Assembly (NCBI GenBank): GCA_003223215.1
Contig: QHYH01000101.1
Coordinates: forward strand, 1 to 64,000
Reading direction: 5' to 3'
Length of the DNA stretch: 64,000 nucleotides
Origin: Acidobacteriota bacterium
GTDB taxonomy: Bacteria > Acidobacteriota > Terriglobia > Acidiferrales > UBA7541
In this document: one piece after another, positions 35,725 to 44,891 of the stretch
Numbering within the stretch: position 1 is the stretch's first letter
Layout of the letters: each line of letters begins with the position of its first letter
Translations under genes and position numbers: made by a program
The notes under the pieces: model-generated
What the model was told of the DNA's origin: nothing
Seen by the model: the letters and a program-made list of their open reading frames with translations, nothing else
Database searches by the model: none

Positions 35725-36369
35725 ATGAATCTTCCGAACTCACTGACGCTGTTGCGGATTTTCTTTGTTCCGTTGCTCATCGTCATCCTCCTCACGCGCA
35801 GTCCGACCGTCAAAATGTTCGGACTTACCATGCATTTCGAAGTTTGGGGAGTGCTGATCCTATTGCTGGCAGCGGCAACGGACTGGGCGGACGGGTACTT
35901 AGCGCGGCGGCGGTTGCAAGTAACCACTCTCGGGATTCTCCTCGACCCCATCGCCGATAAATTGCTGATTTCCGCTGCGTTCATTGCACTGGTGGACATG
36001 CACGGCGTCGACGGTAAAGCGCTGGTTCCCGCATGGATGGTCGTCATCATCATTGGACGCGAGTTCACCGTGCTTGGCCTCAGAAACATCGCTTCCGCCG
36101 AGGGCTTCACAATCGCGGCCTCCACCCTGGGTAAGACCAAGATGGTCCTGCAGGTCTGTGCCGTGGCCATCGTGATCGTAGGCGCACGGCATCCTTCGCT
36201 GCGGCCCCTGGGGCTCATTCTCCTCTGGCTCGTGGTGATTAGCGCCGTGGTATCGGCCGCGCAGTACTTCCTGCGCTTCTGGAGCCACGTGGACGACAGC
36301 ATCAAGCAGCGCCGCAAGTTGCGCATGCTCGAAGCCCGCAAGAAGTCTCAGGATGCTGTGCCTCTCTGA
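35725..36369 (+). CDS. pgsA: CDP-alcohol phosphatidyltransferase (PgsA-like)
   Basis: 214 residues from ATG 35725 (MNLPNSLTLLRI); a TTG two codons earlier also fits. The CDP-OH-P transferase motif is complete: DWADGYLARRR...GILLDPIADK, with the two Asp clusters that bind metal and CDP-diacylglycerol. The MNLPNxLTxxR opening is typical of phosphatidylglycerophosphate synthase. Several membrane segments follow. It overlaps the AMMECR1 gene by 17 bases. Confidence 0.88.
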   Translation: MNLPNSLTLLRIFFVPLLIVILLTRSPTVKMFGLTMHFEVWGVLILLLAAATDWADGYLARRRLQVTTLGILLDPIADKLLISAAFIALVDMHGVDGKALVPAWMVVIIIGREFTVLGLRNIASAEGFTIAASTLGKTKMVLQVCAVAIVIVGARHPSLRPLGLILLWLVVISAVVSAAQYFLRFWSHVDDSIKQRRKLRMLEARKKSQDAVPL

Positions 36370-36916
36370 AGCAGACCGGCGCGCCGCGCTGGAATTAGCC
36401 CGCAAGGCTATTCGCGAAGCCGTTTTGCATCGTGGGCTTCCCGAGGTCATCCCCTCCGAAGGAGTCTTCTCCGAGCAGTGCGGTGTTTTTGTCACCCTGC
36501 ATGTGCAGGGACGGCTGCAAGGGTGCATTGGGGTGACCGAACCGAGCGAACCTTTGGGACCGGCGATCGTCCGCTGCGCCGTTAGCGCGGCGCTCGAGGA
36601 TGCTCGCTTTACGCCTTTAAAAGAGTCTCAACTTGAGGAATTGAACGTCGAGATTTCTTTGCTTTCCGCCCTGACGCCGATCCTTCCCGAGGCCATTGAA
36701 ATCGGCCGCCACGGGCTGTTGCTCGTGAATCACGCGCAACGCGGGCTCCTCCTGCCCAAGGTCGCCACGGAACACCGGCTAACACGCGAGCAGTTTCTCG
36801 AAGAAACCTCCCGGAAAGCCGGGCTACCCCGGTGTGCCTGGAAAGACGCGGAGACACGCATTTTTGGATTTACCTGCGAGGTTTTTGCAGACGACTCGCC
36901 GACGCCCAAGGTCTGA
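36353..36916 (+). CDS. AMMECR1 domain protein
   Basis: 187 residues covering a full AMMECR1 domain: GVFVTLHVQGRLQGCIGVTEP contains the conserved LRGCIG-like core, followed by AALEDARFTPLKESQLEELNVEISLL and KAGLPRCAW. In bacteria the domain often accompanies a radical SAM protein and a Memo-like protein, but neither is adjacent here; it is instead coupled to pgsA by a 17-base overlap. The biochemical role is still unclear for the family. Confidence 0.85.
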   Translation: MLCLSEADRRAALELARKAIREAVLHRGLPEVIPSEGVFSEQCGVFVTLHVQGRLQGCIGVTEPSEPLGPAIVRCAVSAALEDARFTPLKESQLEELNVEISLLSALTPILPEAIEIGRHGLLLVNHAQRGLLLPKVATEHRLTREQFLEETSRKAGLPRCAWKDAETRIFGFTCEVFADDSPTPKV

Positions 36917-37013
36917 TCTCCGCTCAGGAAACAAAGGCGAGAGACAGCGGAGCGGTTCGAACGAAGAAGGCCCGCGCGGGAAAGCGCAGCGGGCCGGAAA
37001 CGCGAGACGAAGG

Positions 37014-37895
37014 TTATTCGATTTCGATGTAGTCGCCGGCGTAAATCTCGGACGAGCTGACCGTGATCATCATCGTCGAAGAATTGTGGCTCACATGGAA
37101 GACGATGCCCTCGCCAAGAACTTCGCGCGGCAAGTCATTCCAGATGTAGCGCTGCGGCGCGCTCCCGAATCCGTACATCGTGAACTGATAATCTTTGGTT
37201 TGTGGCACCGTCTCTGCCGTTGAGCCTTGATACCGGAAGATACGGAAATAATCGCCAACTTTAACTCCTTGATTGGTCCCCAGGTTCACGTACACGGCAC
37301 TGTTCTTCCCAAAGGTATCCTGGTGGTCCTTACCGGTCACTACCATGGCCACGGGTTTGCCGCTGACGGGGGCAAAATGATCAAACGCGGCGGCTTCCTT
37401 GAGAGGAGGCACGGGGCGCTCTTGGTAAGGCAGCACAACGTCCCCCCGTTGCATGTAGTCGCAGGAGAAGATGACCTGGGCAATGGATACCTTGGACTGC
37501 ACGCTGACTACGCGCACTTGTCCCGCGTCGATATACTGCGTGCCCATGGCCTTCATCAACTTGTCTTGCCACTTGAACCAGGGAACGTCACCGGCGTAGT
37601 CGTCGGGCCGTACCACGAAAAAGCGATCACCGACGCGCACCCCGTTGTCTTGTCCGTGATTGATGTACACGTGATCCCCGCTGGTGAAAGTCAGCTTGTA
37701 ATTGGATTGCTCGCCGGAAATGACGCGAAATTCCTGCGGGAACTTCTGGTCGGTCACAAAGCCCGAGCAATTCACCGTGTTGTAGTCGGGCGCGGTTATC
37801 TCTTTCGGAGCAGTACGGATCTCCTGGGCGGAACCGGCCGCTGCACCTAACACCGCCATCAGGGAAAAAGCAGCTATTTTCCTGTGCATTTCCAC
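37014..37895 (-). CDS. Secreted protein with two similar SH3/FlgT-like repeats
   Basis: 293 residues with a signal peptide (KIAAFSLMAVLGAAAGSAQ). Two segments resemble each other: DHVYINHGQDNGVRVGDRFFVVRP (about residues 74-97) and AVYVNLGTNQGVKVGDYFRIFRY (about 205-227). This 'vyin.G...gvkvGd.f.v' pattern is like the C-terminal fold of FlgT and some LysM-linked domains that bind cell-surface polymers. Both are followed by strand-rich regions. Function unknown; likely periplasmic or outer-membrane associated. It is monocistronic and convergent with the AMMECR1 gene. Confidence 0.65.
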   Translation of the reverse strand: MEMHRKIAAFSLMAVLGAAAGSAQEIRTAPKEITAPDYNTVNCSGFVTDQKFPQEFRVISGEQSNYKLTFTSGDHVYINHGQDNGVRVGDRFFVVRPDDYAGDVPWFKWQDKLMKAMGTQYIDAGQVRVVSVQSKVSIAQVIFSCDYMQRGDVVLPYQERPVPPLKEAAAFDHFAPVSGKPVAMVVTGKDHQDTFGKNSAVYVNLGTNQGVKVGDYFRIFRYQGSTAETVPQTKDYQFTMYGFGSAPQRYIWNDLPREVLGEGIVFHVSHNSSTMMITVSSSEIYAGDYIEIE

Positions 37896-38061
37896 GACTC
37901 CTTCGAAGACACGCCTAATCGGCCGTGCGGGGACTTTCTAGGCGAAATTAGCAAGCCGTGTCTCTGGCGTCAACCGATAGCCCGGGGTTGCTTTACACTT
38001 TTGATACGGCATACTAGAACCCGTCTTTTCAGCAACTTGGAGGCATGAGGCTCTGGAGCAG

Positions 38062-39564
38062 ATGGCTTTGTTTGGCAAAGGCGTCAGGCGTGTCTGTGCG
38101 GTTGTGGCCGCCTCGACAGCGCGAGGGATGTTGCGCCAGCTACGGGTGGCCCTCGGAAGTACTCGGACCGTCGAATTGCGCCTCGATTGGCTGAAAACCG
38201 ACGCCGAGCGCCGGCGGTTCCTAAACGGGCTGCGGAGGCATGTGTCTCGAACTGCCACATTTCTTGCTACTTGCCGCCGTAAAGAGGGTGGCGGGAAGTT
38301 CACCGGGGACATCGCCCGCCAGCTTCACTGGCTCAACCAAGCCCGGCAAGCGGGCTGCCGGTGGTGCGATATCGAAATGGAAACTTTTCGCGAGTTCCCG
38401 GACGGGTTTCTGCGGGCATATCCCGTGCCTCCCCGGATCCTGCTCTCCATTCACGATTTCGCGCGCATGCCCAAACTTCCGAAAAGGATCGTCGTCTCGC
38501 AGCACGGCCAGGTGGATGCCTTGAAAATCGCCGCCCGCGCCAGGACCATCGCCGACAGCGTTCGCCTCTTAAAGGTGGCTGGGCGCTCGCGAAACCTGGT
38601 AGCCGTGCCCATGGGGGAGGTGGGCTTGCCCGCGCGCCTTCTCGCTTTGCGCGAGGGCAGCGAACTCAGCTATGCGCCGGTCGAGCAGGCCACCGCGCCA
38701 GGCCAGATTTCTCTGAAAGAAATGCTGCAACTCTATCGCTCGCACCTGCTCACTCGCCTCACGCGGGTTTATGGCGTCATCGGCGATCCTATCGGCCATT
38801 CGCTCTCGCCTTTGCTTCACAACACCGGCTTCGCAACGCGTGGCATGGACGCCGTTTATCTTCCGTTTCTGGTGCAGCAACTCGGCGATTTCCTAAAAGC
38901 CGTCTCGGACTTCGGAGTCAAAGGATTCAGCGTCACCATTCCGCACAAACAGGCCATCCTCAAGCATCTGAAAGAATGCGAACCACTCGCGGCGGAGATC
39001 GGCGCGGTAAACACCGTGGTGGTCCAGAGCGATGGCTCGCTGTACGGCTGCAATACAGATTACGTCGGCGTGCTTCGTGCGCTCCAACGCAAGATGCGCA
39101 TCGAAGACCGTCGCGTGCTGATCTTCGGGGCGGGCGGCTCAGCGCGTGCTGCTGCCTTTGCCCTGGCGCGTGCCGGCGCGCAAGTTTCGATCTGCGCCCG
39201 GCGCGAAAATGCCGCAAAGCAATTGGCGCGCGCTGTCGGCGGGGAAGCCGTTCCTCGCCGCGCGCTCGGCACGCAATCCTTCGACGCCATCCTGAACGCC
39301 ACCCCCATCGGTATGCATCCGCACGAAGGCATTTCCCCTCTGTCGGTTCATGAGTTACAATGTGGCATCGTCATGGACCTCATCTACCGCCCCGAGACCA
39401 CGAAGCTCTTGGAGATTGCGGCGCAAAAGGGGATTGCCACGGTGTCCGGAGTGAACATGTTTCTGGCACAAGGTTTCGCGCAATGGGAAATCTGGACCGG
39501 GAAGCGCGCTCCGGAAGCTGCCATGCGCCGTGCTGTCCTTGCCGCTCTGCGATGGCGTTCCTAA
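38062..39564 (+). CDS. aroDE: Fused 3-dehydroquinate dehydratase (type I) and shikimate dehydrogenase
   Basis: 500 residues. The N-terminal half is a type I AroD: VELRLDWL, the catalytic His in LLSIHDFARMP and the Schiff-base Lys likely in VDALKIAARA. The C-terminal half, from about residue 233, is AroE: VYGVIGDPIGHSLSPLLHN, GFSVTIPHKQ, GCNTDYVG, GAGGSARA and GVNMFLAQG. The fusion carries out steps 3 and 4 of the shikimate pathway, as in plants and some bacteria. trpE follows 96 bases later on the same strand, so aromatic genes cluster here. Confidence 0.9.
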   Translation: MALFGKGVRRVCAVVAASTARGMLRQLRVALGSTRTVELRLDWLKTDAERRRFLNGLRRHVSRTATFLATCRRKEGGGKFTGDIARQLHWLNQARQAGCRWCDIEMETFREFPDGFLRAYPVPPRILLSIHDFARMPKLPKRIVVSQHGQVDALKIAARARTIADSVRLLKVAGRSRNLVAVPMGEVGLPARLLALREGSELSYAPVEQATAPGQISLKEMLQLYRSHLLTRLTRVYGVIGDPIGHSLSPLLHNTGFATRGMDAVYLPFLVQQLGDFLKAVSDFGVKGFSVTIPHKQAILKHLKECEPLAAEIGAVNTVVVQSDGSLYGCNTDYVGVLRALQRKMRIEDRRVLIFGAGGSARAAAFALARAGAQVSICARRENAAKQLARAVGGEAVPRRALGTQSFDAILNATPIGMHPHEGISPLSVHELQCGIVMDLIYRPETTKLLEIAAQKGIATVSGVNMFLAQGFAQWEIWTGKRAPEAAMRRAVLAALRWRS

Positions 39565-39660
39565 CTTTTCCTCCTTTGATGCGGTAAAAAACCGCCAATC
39601 ACGCTCGTTTAAGCAAAGCTGTCTTGGACTTTCTATGTCGCACGGTAAACGCGTTCATCC

Positions 39661-41148
39661 ATGATGCAGCCCGACTTCCAAGAGTTCCAGCGTCTCGCGA
39701 AGAAGGGAAACCTCATCCCGGTCTACGACATATTTCCCGCGGATCTGCTGACGCCCGTGAGTGCCTACCTGCGCATCGCGCAAGGCGCGCGCTACTCGTT
39801 TCTCCTCGAAAGCGTTGAAGGAGGCGAAAAAATCGCGCGGTATACGTTTGCCGGCGCGCATCCGGAAGAAATCTTCCGGTACGGGAATGGCGCGTGCGTC
39901 CTCGAAAACAGGGAACGCCTGGTCTGGGAAGAGCGCGATCCCATCTCGTTCCTCCGCGAGCGGGTCGAGCGCTTTCGTCCCGTGAGGCTCCCCAGCTTGC
40001 CACCGCTGGTTGCCGGAGCCATCGGATATTTCAGTTACGACATGGTTCGCTTGATCGAGCGTCTTCCCAAGCGCCTGCGCGACGAGGTCGGCCTCTATGA
40101 TGCGGTGCTCATGTTTTATCACGGCCTCATCGCCTTCGATCATGTTCAGCACCGTTTATGGATCGTCCGAAACGTGTTCACCGAGGGCCAGGGTAGCTTG
40201 CGCGCAAAATATGACGCGGCGGTCCGCGAAATCAAGAAAACGCGCCAGCTTCTCGAAGGGCCGGTCGCCGGCGAGCGCCCGAGGATACCGTCGAAAGCTT
40301 CCAAGCCTGCCACGCTGAAGGTGAATTCGAACTTCCGCCGGTCGGAGTATTTGGACATCGTTCGAAAAGCCAAAAAGTACATCCGCGCGGGCGACATTTT
40401 CCAGGTCGTGCTCAGCCAGCGGTTCTCGGCAAAAGCGCAAGCCGAGCCCTTCGAAGTCTACCGCCAGTTGCGCGCCCTGAATCCCTCGCCGTATCTGTTC
40501 TGTCTTCAGCTCAACGACGTCGCTATCGTGGGCAGCTCCCCGGAGATGCTGGTGAAGGTACAGGGGCGCGACGTGTTCTATCGCCCCATCGCCGGCACGC
40601 GGCGCCGCGGCAAAGATGAAGCCGAAGACCAGCGCCTCGAACGCGAAATGCTCGCGAGCGAAAAGGAGCGTGCCGAGCACATCATGCTCGTCGATCTCGG
40701 CCGGAACGATCTCGGCCGCGTCTGCGAATACGGTACCGTTAAAGTGGAAAAACTCCTCACCGTCGAACGCTACTCGCACGTCATGCACATCGTTTCGAGC
40801 CTGCGCGGCCGCCTGCGCGAAGACGTGGACTGCTTCGACGCACTGATGGCCTGTTTCCCGGCGGGCACCGTCTCCGGAGCCCCCAAAGTGCGCGCCATGG
40901 AGATCATTGAAGAACTCGAACGTACCCGCCGCGGTATTTACGCCGGTGGCATTCTCTATCTCGATTTCGCGGGCAATCTCGATTCCTGCATCGCGCTGCG
41001 GACCATGGTCGTCAAAAACGGCGTGGCTTACGTGCAAGCGGGCGGCGGAATAGTTGCGGATTCCACTCCGGAGGGCGAATATCAGGAGAGCGTAAACAAA
41101 GCCAAGGCTTTGCTGACCGCGCTGGAGGCAGCGCAACGAGGGAGATAG
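39661..41148 (+). CDS. trpE: Anthranilate synthase component I
   Basis: 495 residues. With TrpG it makes anthranilate from chorismate. The N-terminal feedback domain (LEFxxLAKKGNLIPVY type, here FQRLAKKGNLIPVYDIFP, and SFLLESVEGGEKIARYTFAG) carries the tryptophan-binding LLES element. The chorismate-binding domain has DIFQVVLSQRF, PIAGTRRRG, ERAEHIMLVDLGRNDLGRV and FPAGTVSGAPKVRAMEII. Full length and intact. No leader peptide or attenuator was seen upstream. Confidence 0.93.
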   Translation: MMQPDFQEFQRLAKKGNLIPVYDIFPADLLTPVSAYLRIAQGARYSFLLESVEGGEKIARYTFAGAHPEEIFRYGNGACVLENRERLVWEERDPISFLRERVERFRPVRLPSLPPLVAGAIGYFSYDMVRLIERLPKRLRDEVGLYDAVLMFYHGLIAFDHVQHRLWIVRNVFTEGQGSLRAKYDAAVREIKKTRQLLEGPVAGERPRIPSKASKPATLKVNSNFRRSEYLDIVRKAKKYIRAGDIFQVVLSQRFSAKAQAEPFEVYRQLRALNPSPYLFCLQLNDVAIVGSSPEMLVKVQGRDVFYRPIAGTRRRGKDEAEDQRLEREMLASEKERAEHIMLVDLGRNDLGRVCEYGTVKVEKLLTVERYSHVMHIVSSLRGRLREDVDCFDALMACFPAGTVSGAPKVRAMEIIEELERTRRGIYAGGILYLDFAGNLDSCIALRTMVVKNGVAYVQAGGGIVADSTPEGEYQESVNKAKALLTALEAAQRGR

Positions 41149-41256
41149 AACGTACCCACCTTCTTAGCAGGGTTCTGGGCTGATGTTGTGCTCCATGACG
41201 CGGGATTGGCCGAAGCGTAAGATTTGCCGGACCATCTCTCTGACGAGGACCGGGAC

Positions 41257-41820
41257 ATGATTCTGCTGCTCGACAACTACGATTCGTTTACTTACAACCT
41301 CGCGCAGTATCTGGGCGAGCTCGGCTCGCACGTCGAAGTCCATCGCAACGACAAAATCAGCGTCGAAGAAATCGCCCGCCGCAGCCCGGAGCGCATTGTC
41401 ATTTCTCCCGGACCGTGCACGCCGCGGGAAGCGGGCATTTCCGTCGAGCTCGTCACCCGTCTTGCCGGAAAATTTCCAATCCTCGGTGTTTGCCTCGGCC
41501 ACCAGGCCATTGGTGCAGCTTTTGGCGGAAAAATCGTCCGCGCTCCGAAACTTTTCCATGGTAAAACCAGCCAGATTCATCACGACGGGAAAAATATCTT
41601 CCGCAAGCTGCCCGACCCGCTCACGGCCACCCGCTATCACTCGCTCATTGTGGAAAGGAAGTCGTTGCCGCGCGAGCTCACGATCACCGCGGAAACCGAT
41701 GACGGCATTGTCATGGGCCTGCGCCACCGCCGCTACCAAATCGAAGGCGTTCAGTTCCACCCGGAATCGGTCCTCACCGACTCCGGCAAGCAGCTCCTCT
41801 CTAATTTCCTGTCTTTGTAG
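41257..41820 (+). CDS. trpG: Anthranilate synthase glutamine amidotransferase component
   Basis: 187 residues from ATG 41257 (MILLLDNYDSFTYN). Class I glutamine amidotransferase with nucleophile Cys in GVCLGHQAIG, oxyanion region SPGPCTP and the His/Glu pair in VQFHPESVLT. It supplies ammonia to TrpE. It lies 108 bases after trpE. The normal next gene, trpD, is absent here and found inverted at 43636. Confidence 0.93.
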   Translation: MILLLDNYDSFTYNLAQYLGELGSHVEVHRNDKISVEEIARRSPERIVISPGPCTPREAGISVELVTRLAGKFPILGVCLGHQAIGAAFGGKIVRAPKLFHGKTSQIHHDGKNIFRKLPDPLTATRYHSLIVERKSLPRELTITAETDDGIVMGLRHRRYQIEGVQFHPESVLTDSGKQLLSNFLSL

Positions 41821-42053
41821 TTGCGCACCAGTTGCGCACCATGCTGGAGCGACCAGCCGCGCGGCGTCCTAGGAGCCATCCGTTCCGTTGGCTCAAGTCC
41901 AGCTCGGCCATAGACGAGCGTCATCGAAAATCGGCCTGCGGAACAAGGACTATACCGCCATGCCGGCAAAGCTCTGGCACGTGGAACCGGGGACGTTCAC
42001 GATTGAAAGAAGGGTAGCCGACGAGCAAGCGAAGAGACGGTCCCGCTAAATCC

Positions 42054-43610
42054 TCACCAATTCAAATCCGCCAAAATCGCCCCGTAAATCTCCATCCCAC
42101 GCCAGAAATGCCCGAGCCGCAGATTTTCATCGGAGCTGTGCTGGTGATTGTCGTAATTCACGATCGGTACGCCAATCCATGGCAGTCCCAAGTCCTCAAA
42201 GATGTACATCGGGACACTCCCGCCGAGCGCCGGCGCGATGACCGTCGAACCCTCCGTTGCGTCCTCGACCACCTTCACCAGCGCTTGCGAAACCGGCAAG
42301 TCCATGGCCGTGCGCGAAGCGCGGTATCCGCCTTCATAGATCACTTTCGCGATGCGCGCATGCGCGCGGCGCTCCTCCATCGTCGGTTCGTGATCGATCG
42401 CGTAGAAGCCCTGTCGACGAATAAACTCCGCAATCTGATCGAATTTTTTCTGCGGATCCTCGCCTCTCACCAATCGCACATCGAGCGAGGCCTCCGCCCT
42501 GTCGGGCACCACATTTTGCGCCTGCGAGCCCACATAGGCGCTGCGAAGTCCGCGGACATTCAGCGACGGTTCCATGATCAACTCTACGAGCTTTTTCCCC
42601 GCGCCCTCCGGCTTCGCGATGCCCAATTCGCGTTCCAAGTCAGGATCATTTTCCGGCATCGCCGCCAGCGCCTTCTTTTCCGCTTCGCCGAGCGGCGTTA
42701 CATCGTCGTAGAACCCTGCAATCAGCACCCGCCCATCCTCGTCCTTCATCGCAGCCAGCAGCCGCGACAGGGCCATCGCCGGATTCGGCGCCCAGTTGCC
42801 ATAGTGCCCGCTGTGCAGCGCGCGCACCGGCCCGTACACGGTGATGTCCAGTCCGATGTCGCCGCGGTTGCCGAAGAAAACCAACGGACGCCCGCTCTGG
42901 TGGACCGGCCCGTCGGCGGTAATGAGCAGGTCCGCGCCCAGCAGATTCTTGTGCAGTTCCAGTGTCCTTTGCAGGTTTGGCGAGCCCGCTTCTTCTTCGC
43001 CCTCGAGAATCACTTTGAGATTCACCGCCAGGGGAATGGCTTTCGCCCGCAGCGCGTCCAAGGCCGCCAGCAGCGCTACGATCGGCGACTTGTCGTCGGA
43101 AGCAGACCGCGCGTAAATCCGCCAATCGTCGTTATAAGCGGCCCGAGCACCGGCGCCGTTGCCCGTGAAAGGGATGCGTTTTCCTCCCGCCTCGATTGCG
43201 GCGCTGCGCAGCACCGGCTCGAACGGTGCGCCATCGGTCCATGCCGCGGGATCGACGGGCTGCCCGTCGTAATGCGCGTAGAAAATGACCGTGCGCTTCG
43301 CCTCGGGCGAAATCAGTTTTCCGAACACCACTGGCCCGCGTCCGGTAATCGGCAGCAAGTGCGTTTCGATTCCTCGCGCTTCCAGCATCTCCACAAGATG
43401 CGCGGCATTTTTCTGGATGTTTGAAGTGTCGCTCGCGATATTCGGAATCGCCAGAAATTCGCTGAGCTCACGCACGATGCGGTTCTCGTTCTCCATTCGG
43501 TATTCGCGCACCGCCTGCACTGCCTGTGCCGGTGTCGGAGATCCCGCTTTCTGGCCGCACGCCAGGCACGGCGAAAGAAGAACCGCCACTGCGCCCACGA
43601 TCTTCTTCAA
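42054..43610 (-). CDS. M20 family peptidase, exported
   Basis: 518 residues starting at TTG 43610 with a GAGGG ribosome site nine bases before it; longer frames run into trpD. The N-terminus KKIVGAVAVLLSPCLACGQ is a signal peptide. M20 features: VIFYAHYDGQPVD, SDDKSPIVALLAALDALR, ILEGEEEAGSPNL (catalytic Glu-Glu), TADGPVH, and VRGLRSAY. This resembles the DUF/dipeptidase group near ArgE and CNDP-like enzymes. It is placed 25 bases after trpD on the same strand, so the two may be co-transcribed, an unusual partner for trpD. Confidence 0.82.
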   Translation of the reverse strand: MKKIVGAVAVLLSPCLACGQKAGSPTPAQAVQAVREYRMENENRIVRELSEFLAIPNIASDTSNIQKNAAHLVEMLEARGIETHLLPITGRGPVVFGKLISPEAKRTVIFYAHYDGQPVDPAAWTDGAPFEPVLRSAAIEAGGKRIPFTGNGAGARAAYNDDWRIYARSASDDKSPIVALLAALDALRAKAIPLAVNLKVILEGEEEAGSPNLQRTLELHKNLLGADLLITADGPVHQSGRPLVFFGNRGDIGLDITVYGPVRALHSGHYGNWAPNPAMALSRLLAAMKDEDGRVLIAGFYDDVTPLGEAEKKALAAMPENDPDLERELGIAKPEGAGKKLVELIMEPSLNVRGLRSAYVGSQAQNVVPDRAEASLDVRLVRGEDPQKKFDQIAEFIRRQGFYAIDHEPTMEERRAHARIAKVIYEGGYRASRTAMDLPVSQALVKVVEDATEGSTVIAPALGGSVPMYIFEDLGLPWIGVPIVNYDNHQHSSDENLRLGHFWRGMEIYGAILADLNW

Positions 43611-43635
43611 GCTATTTCCCTCACGGTTTCCATGA

Positions 43636-44661
43636 TTACGGCCGGCTGGTGAACGCTTTGAGGTTTTCGAGCGTCTCGCAAGCCTTTCCGGAATCAATCG
43701 CAAAGCCAGCGGTCTCGGCGGCATCGCGAAAACTCCCGGACGCACCCGTTGCTACCAGGGCCGCGGCGGCGTTGATCACGACAATGTCGCGCGGAGCTCC
43801 CGCCTCCCCTTCGAGGATGCTGCTGATCATGGCCGCATTTTCTTTCGCTGTTCCGCCGCGAATCGCTTCGATCGGCGCGCGCTTCACGCCAAACTCCTCC
43901 GGGGTCACGCTGAATTTTCGCACAGTGCCGTCGCGAACTTCCGCGACAATCGTTTCCCCGGCCAGCGAGATTTCATCCAATCCCCCTGCGCCATGCACCA
44001 CGAACGCGTGCTCGGTGCCGAGTTCCGCCAGCGTTGCGGCGACGAGGTCCATGACGTCCAGCGAAAAAACTCCCAGCACTTGCGCCTGTGCGCCCGCGGG
44101 ATTCGTCAGCGGCCCAAGCAGATTAAACACCGTGCGAACTCCGATCTGTTTCCGTGCGGGAGTGGCATGCCGCGTCGCTGTGTGCGCCGCCTGTGCAAAT
44201 AAGAAACCGATGCGGATCTCCCGGATGGCGCGACCGTATCGTTCGAATGGCAAATCGATGCGCACGCCCAGCGCTTCCAGCACGTCCGCCGATCCGCTCT
44301 GCGAGCTTGCCGCGCGGTTCCCGTGCTTGGCGACGCGTGCTCCCGCAGCCGCCGCCACAATCGCCGCAGCCGTCGATATGTTAAAGGTTCCGGAAGCGTC
44401 GCCGCCGGTGCCGCAAGTATCCACCATGTTTGCGGGACCTACCTCCCCATCCACGAACACGCGCGTGGCGTGGCGCCGCATCACCCGCGCAAAGCCTGCG
44501 AGTTCCTGCACTTGTACCGGCCTTCGGTTGAGCGCTGTCAATAACCGCACCATCTCCGGGGTCGCGATGCGCCCGGCGAGCACTTCCTCCATCAAGGCTT
44601 CGGCGCCGGGGCGCGTCAGAGTGGAGCCCGCCTCTAACCGCTCGATCAGAAGCAGGCTCAT
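43636..44661 (-). CDS. trpD: Anthranilate phosphoribosyltransferase
   Basis: 341 residues, the expected size. It joins anthranilate to PRPP. Motifs: DTCGTGGDASGTFNISTAAA for PRPP binding, KHGNRAASSQSGSADVLEALG, and VFNLLGPLTNPA. The gene is on the strand opposite trpE and trpG, with the M20 peptidase between them, so the usual trpEGD order has been broken by an inversion or insertion. trpC, trpF, trpB and trpA are not in this window. Confidence 0.93.
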   Translation of the reverse strand: MSLLLIERLEAGSTLTRPGAEALMEEVLAGRIATPEMVRLLTALNRRPVQVQELAGFARVMRRHATRVFVDGEVGPANMVDTCGTGGDASGTFNISTAAAIVAAAAGARVAKHGNRAASSQSGSADVLEALGVRIDLPFERYGRAIREIRIGFLFAQAAHTATRHATPARKQIGVRTVFNLLGPLTNPAGAQAQVLGVFSLDVMDLVAATLAELGTEHAFVVHGAGGLDEISLAGETIVAEVRDGTVRKFSVTPEEFGVKRAPIEAIRGGTAKENAAMISSILEGEAGAPRDIVVINAAAALVATGASGSFRDAAETAGFAIDSGKACETLENLKAFTSRP

Positions 44662-44891
44662 CGCGCGACGCTCCCGCAGCCGCCGTTAAGCGTCCTGAGC
44701 AATTTCGATTTGCGCTTCATTTCATGATATTTCGCATCGCGAGCTGTTTGCGAAATGAGGCACCGCCTCACTAGTGTCGTCCGCGTGTCCTTGCTCCCTT
44801 TTTCGGTTCCGAGTACACTTTGATGTTTCGACTAGCCAAATTCTAACACTGGCTGACTGGTTCAAGCCTGAACGGAAGCACAGAAACCTTC

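Noticed and set aside
42108-43424. 438-codon plus-strand frame antisense to the M20 peptidase
   Set aside because: Arg/His-rich shadow; the M20 motifs are all on the minus strand.
44731-44770. Terminator pair upstream of sucC
   Set aside because: TTCGCA...TGCGAA and GAGGCACCGCCTC can fold, but neither is followed by a T-tract.
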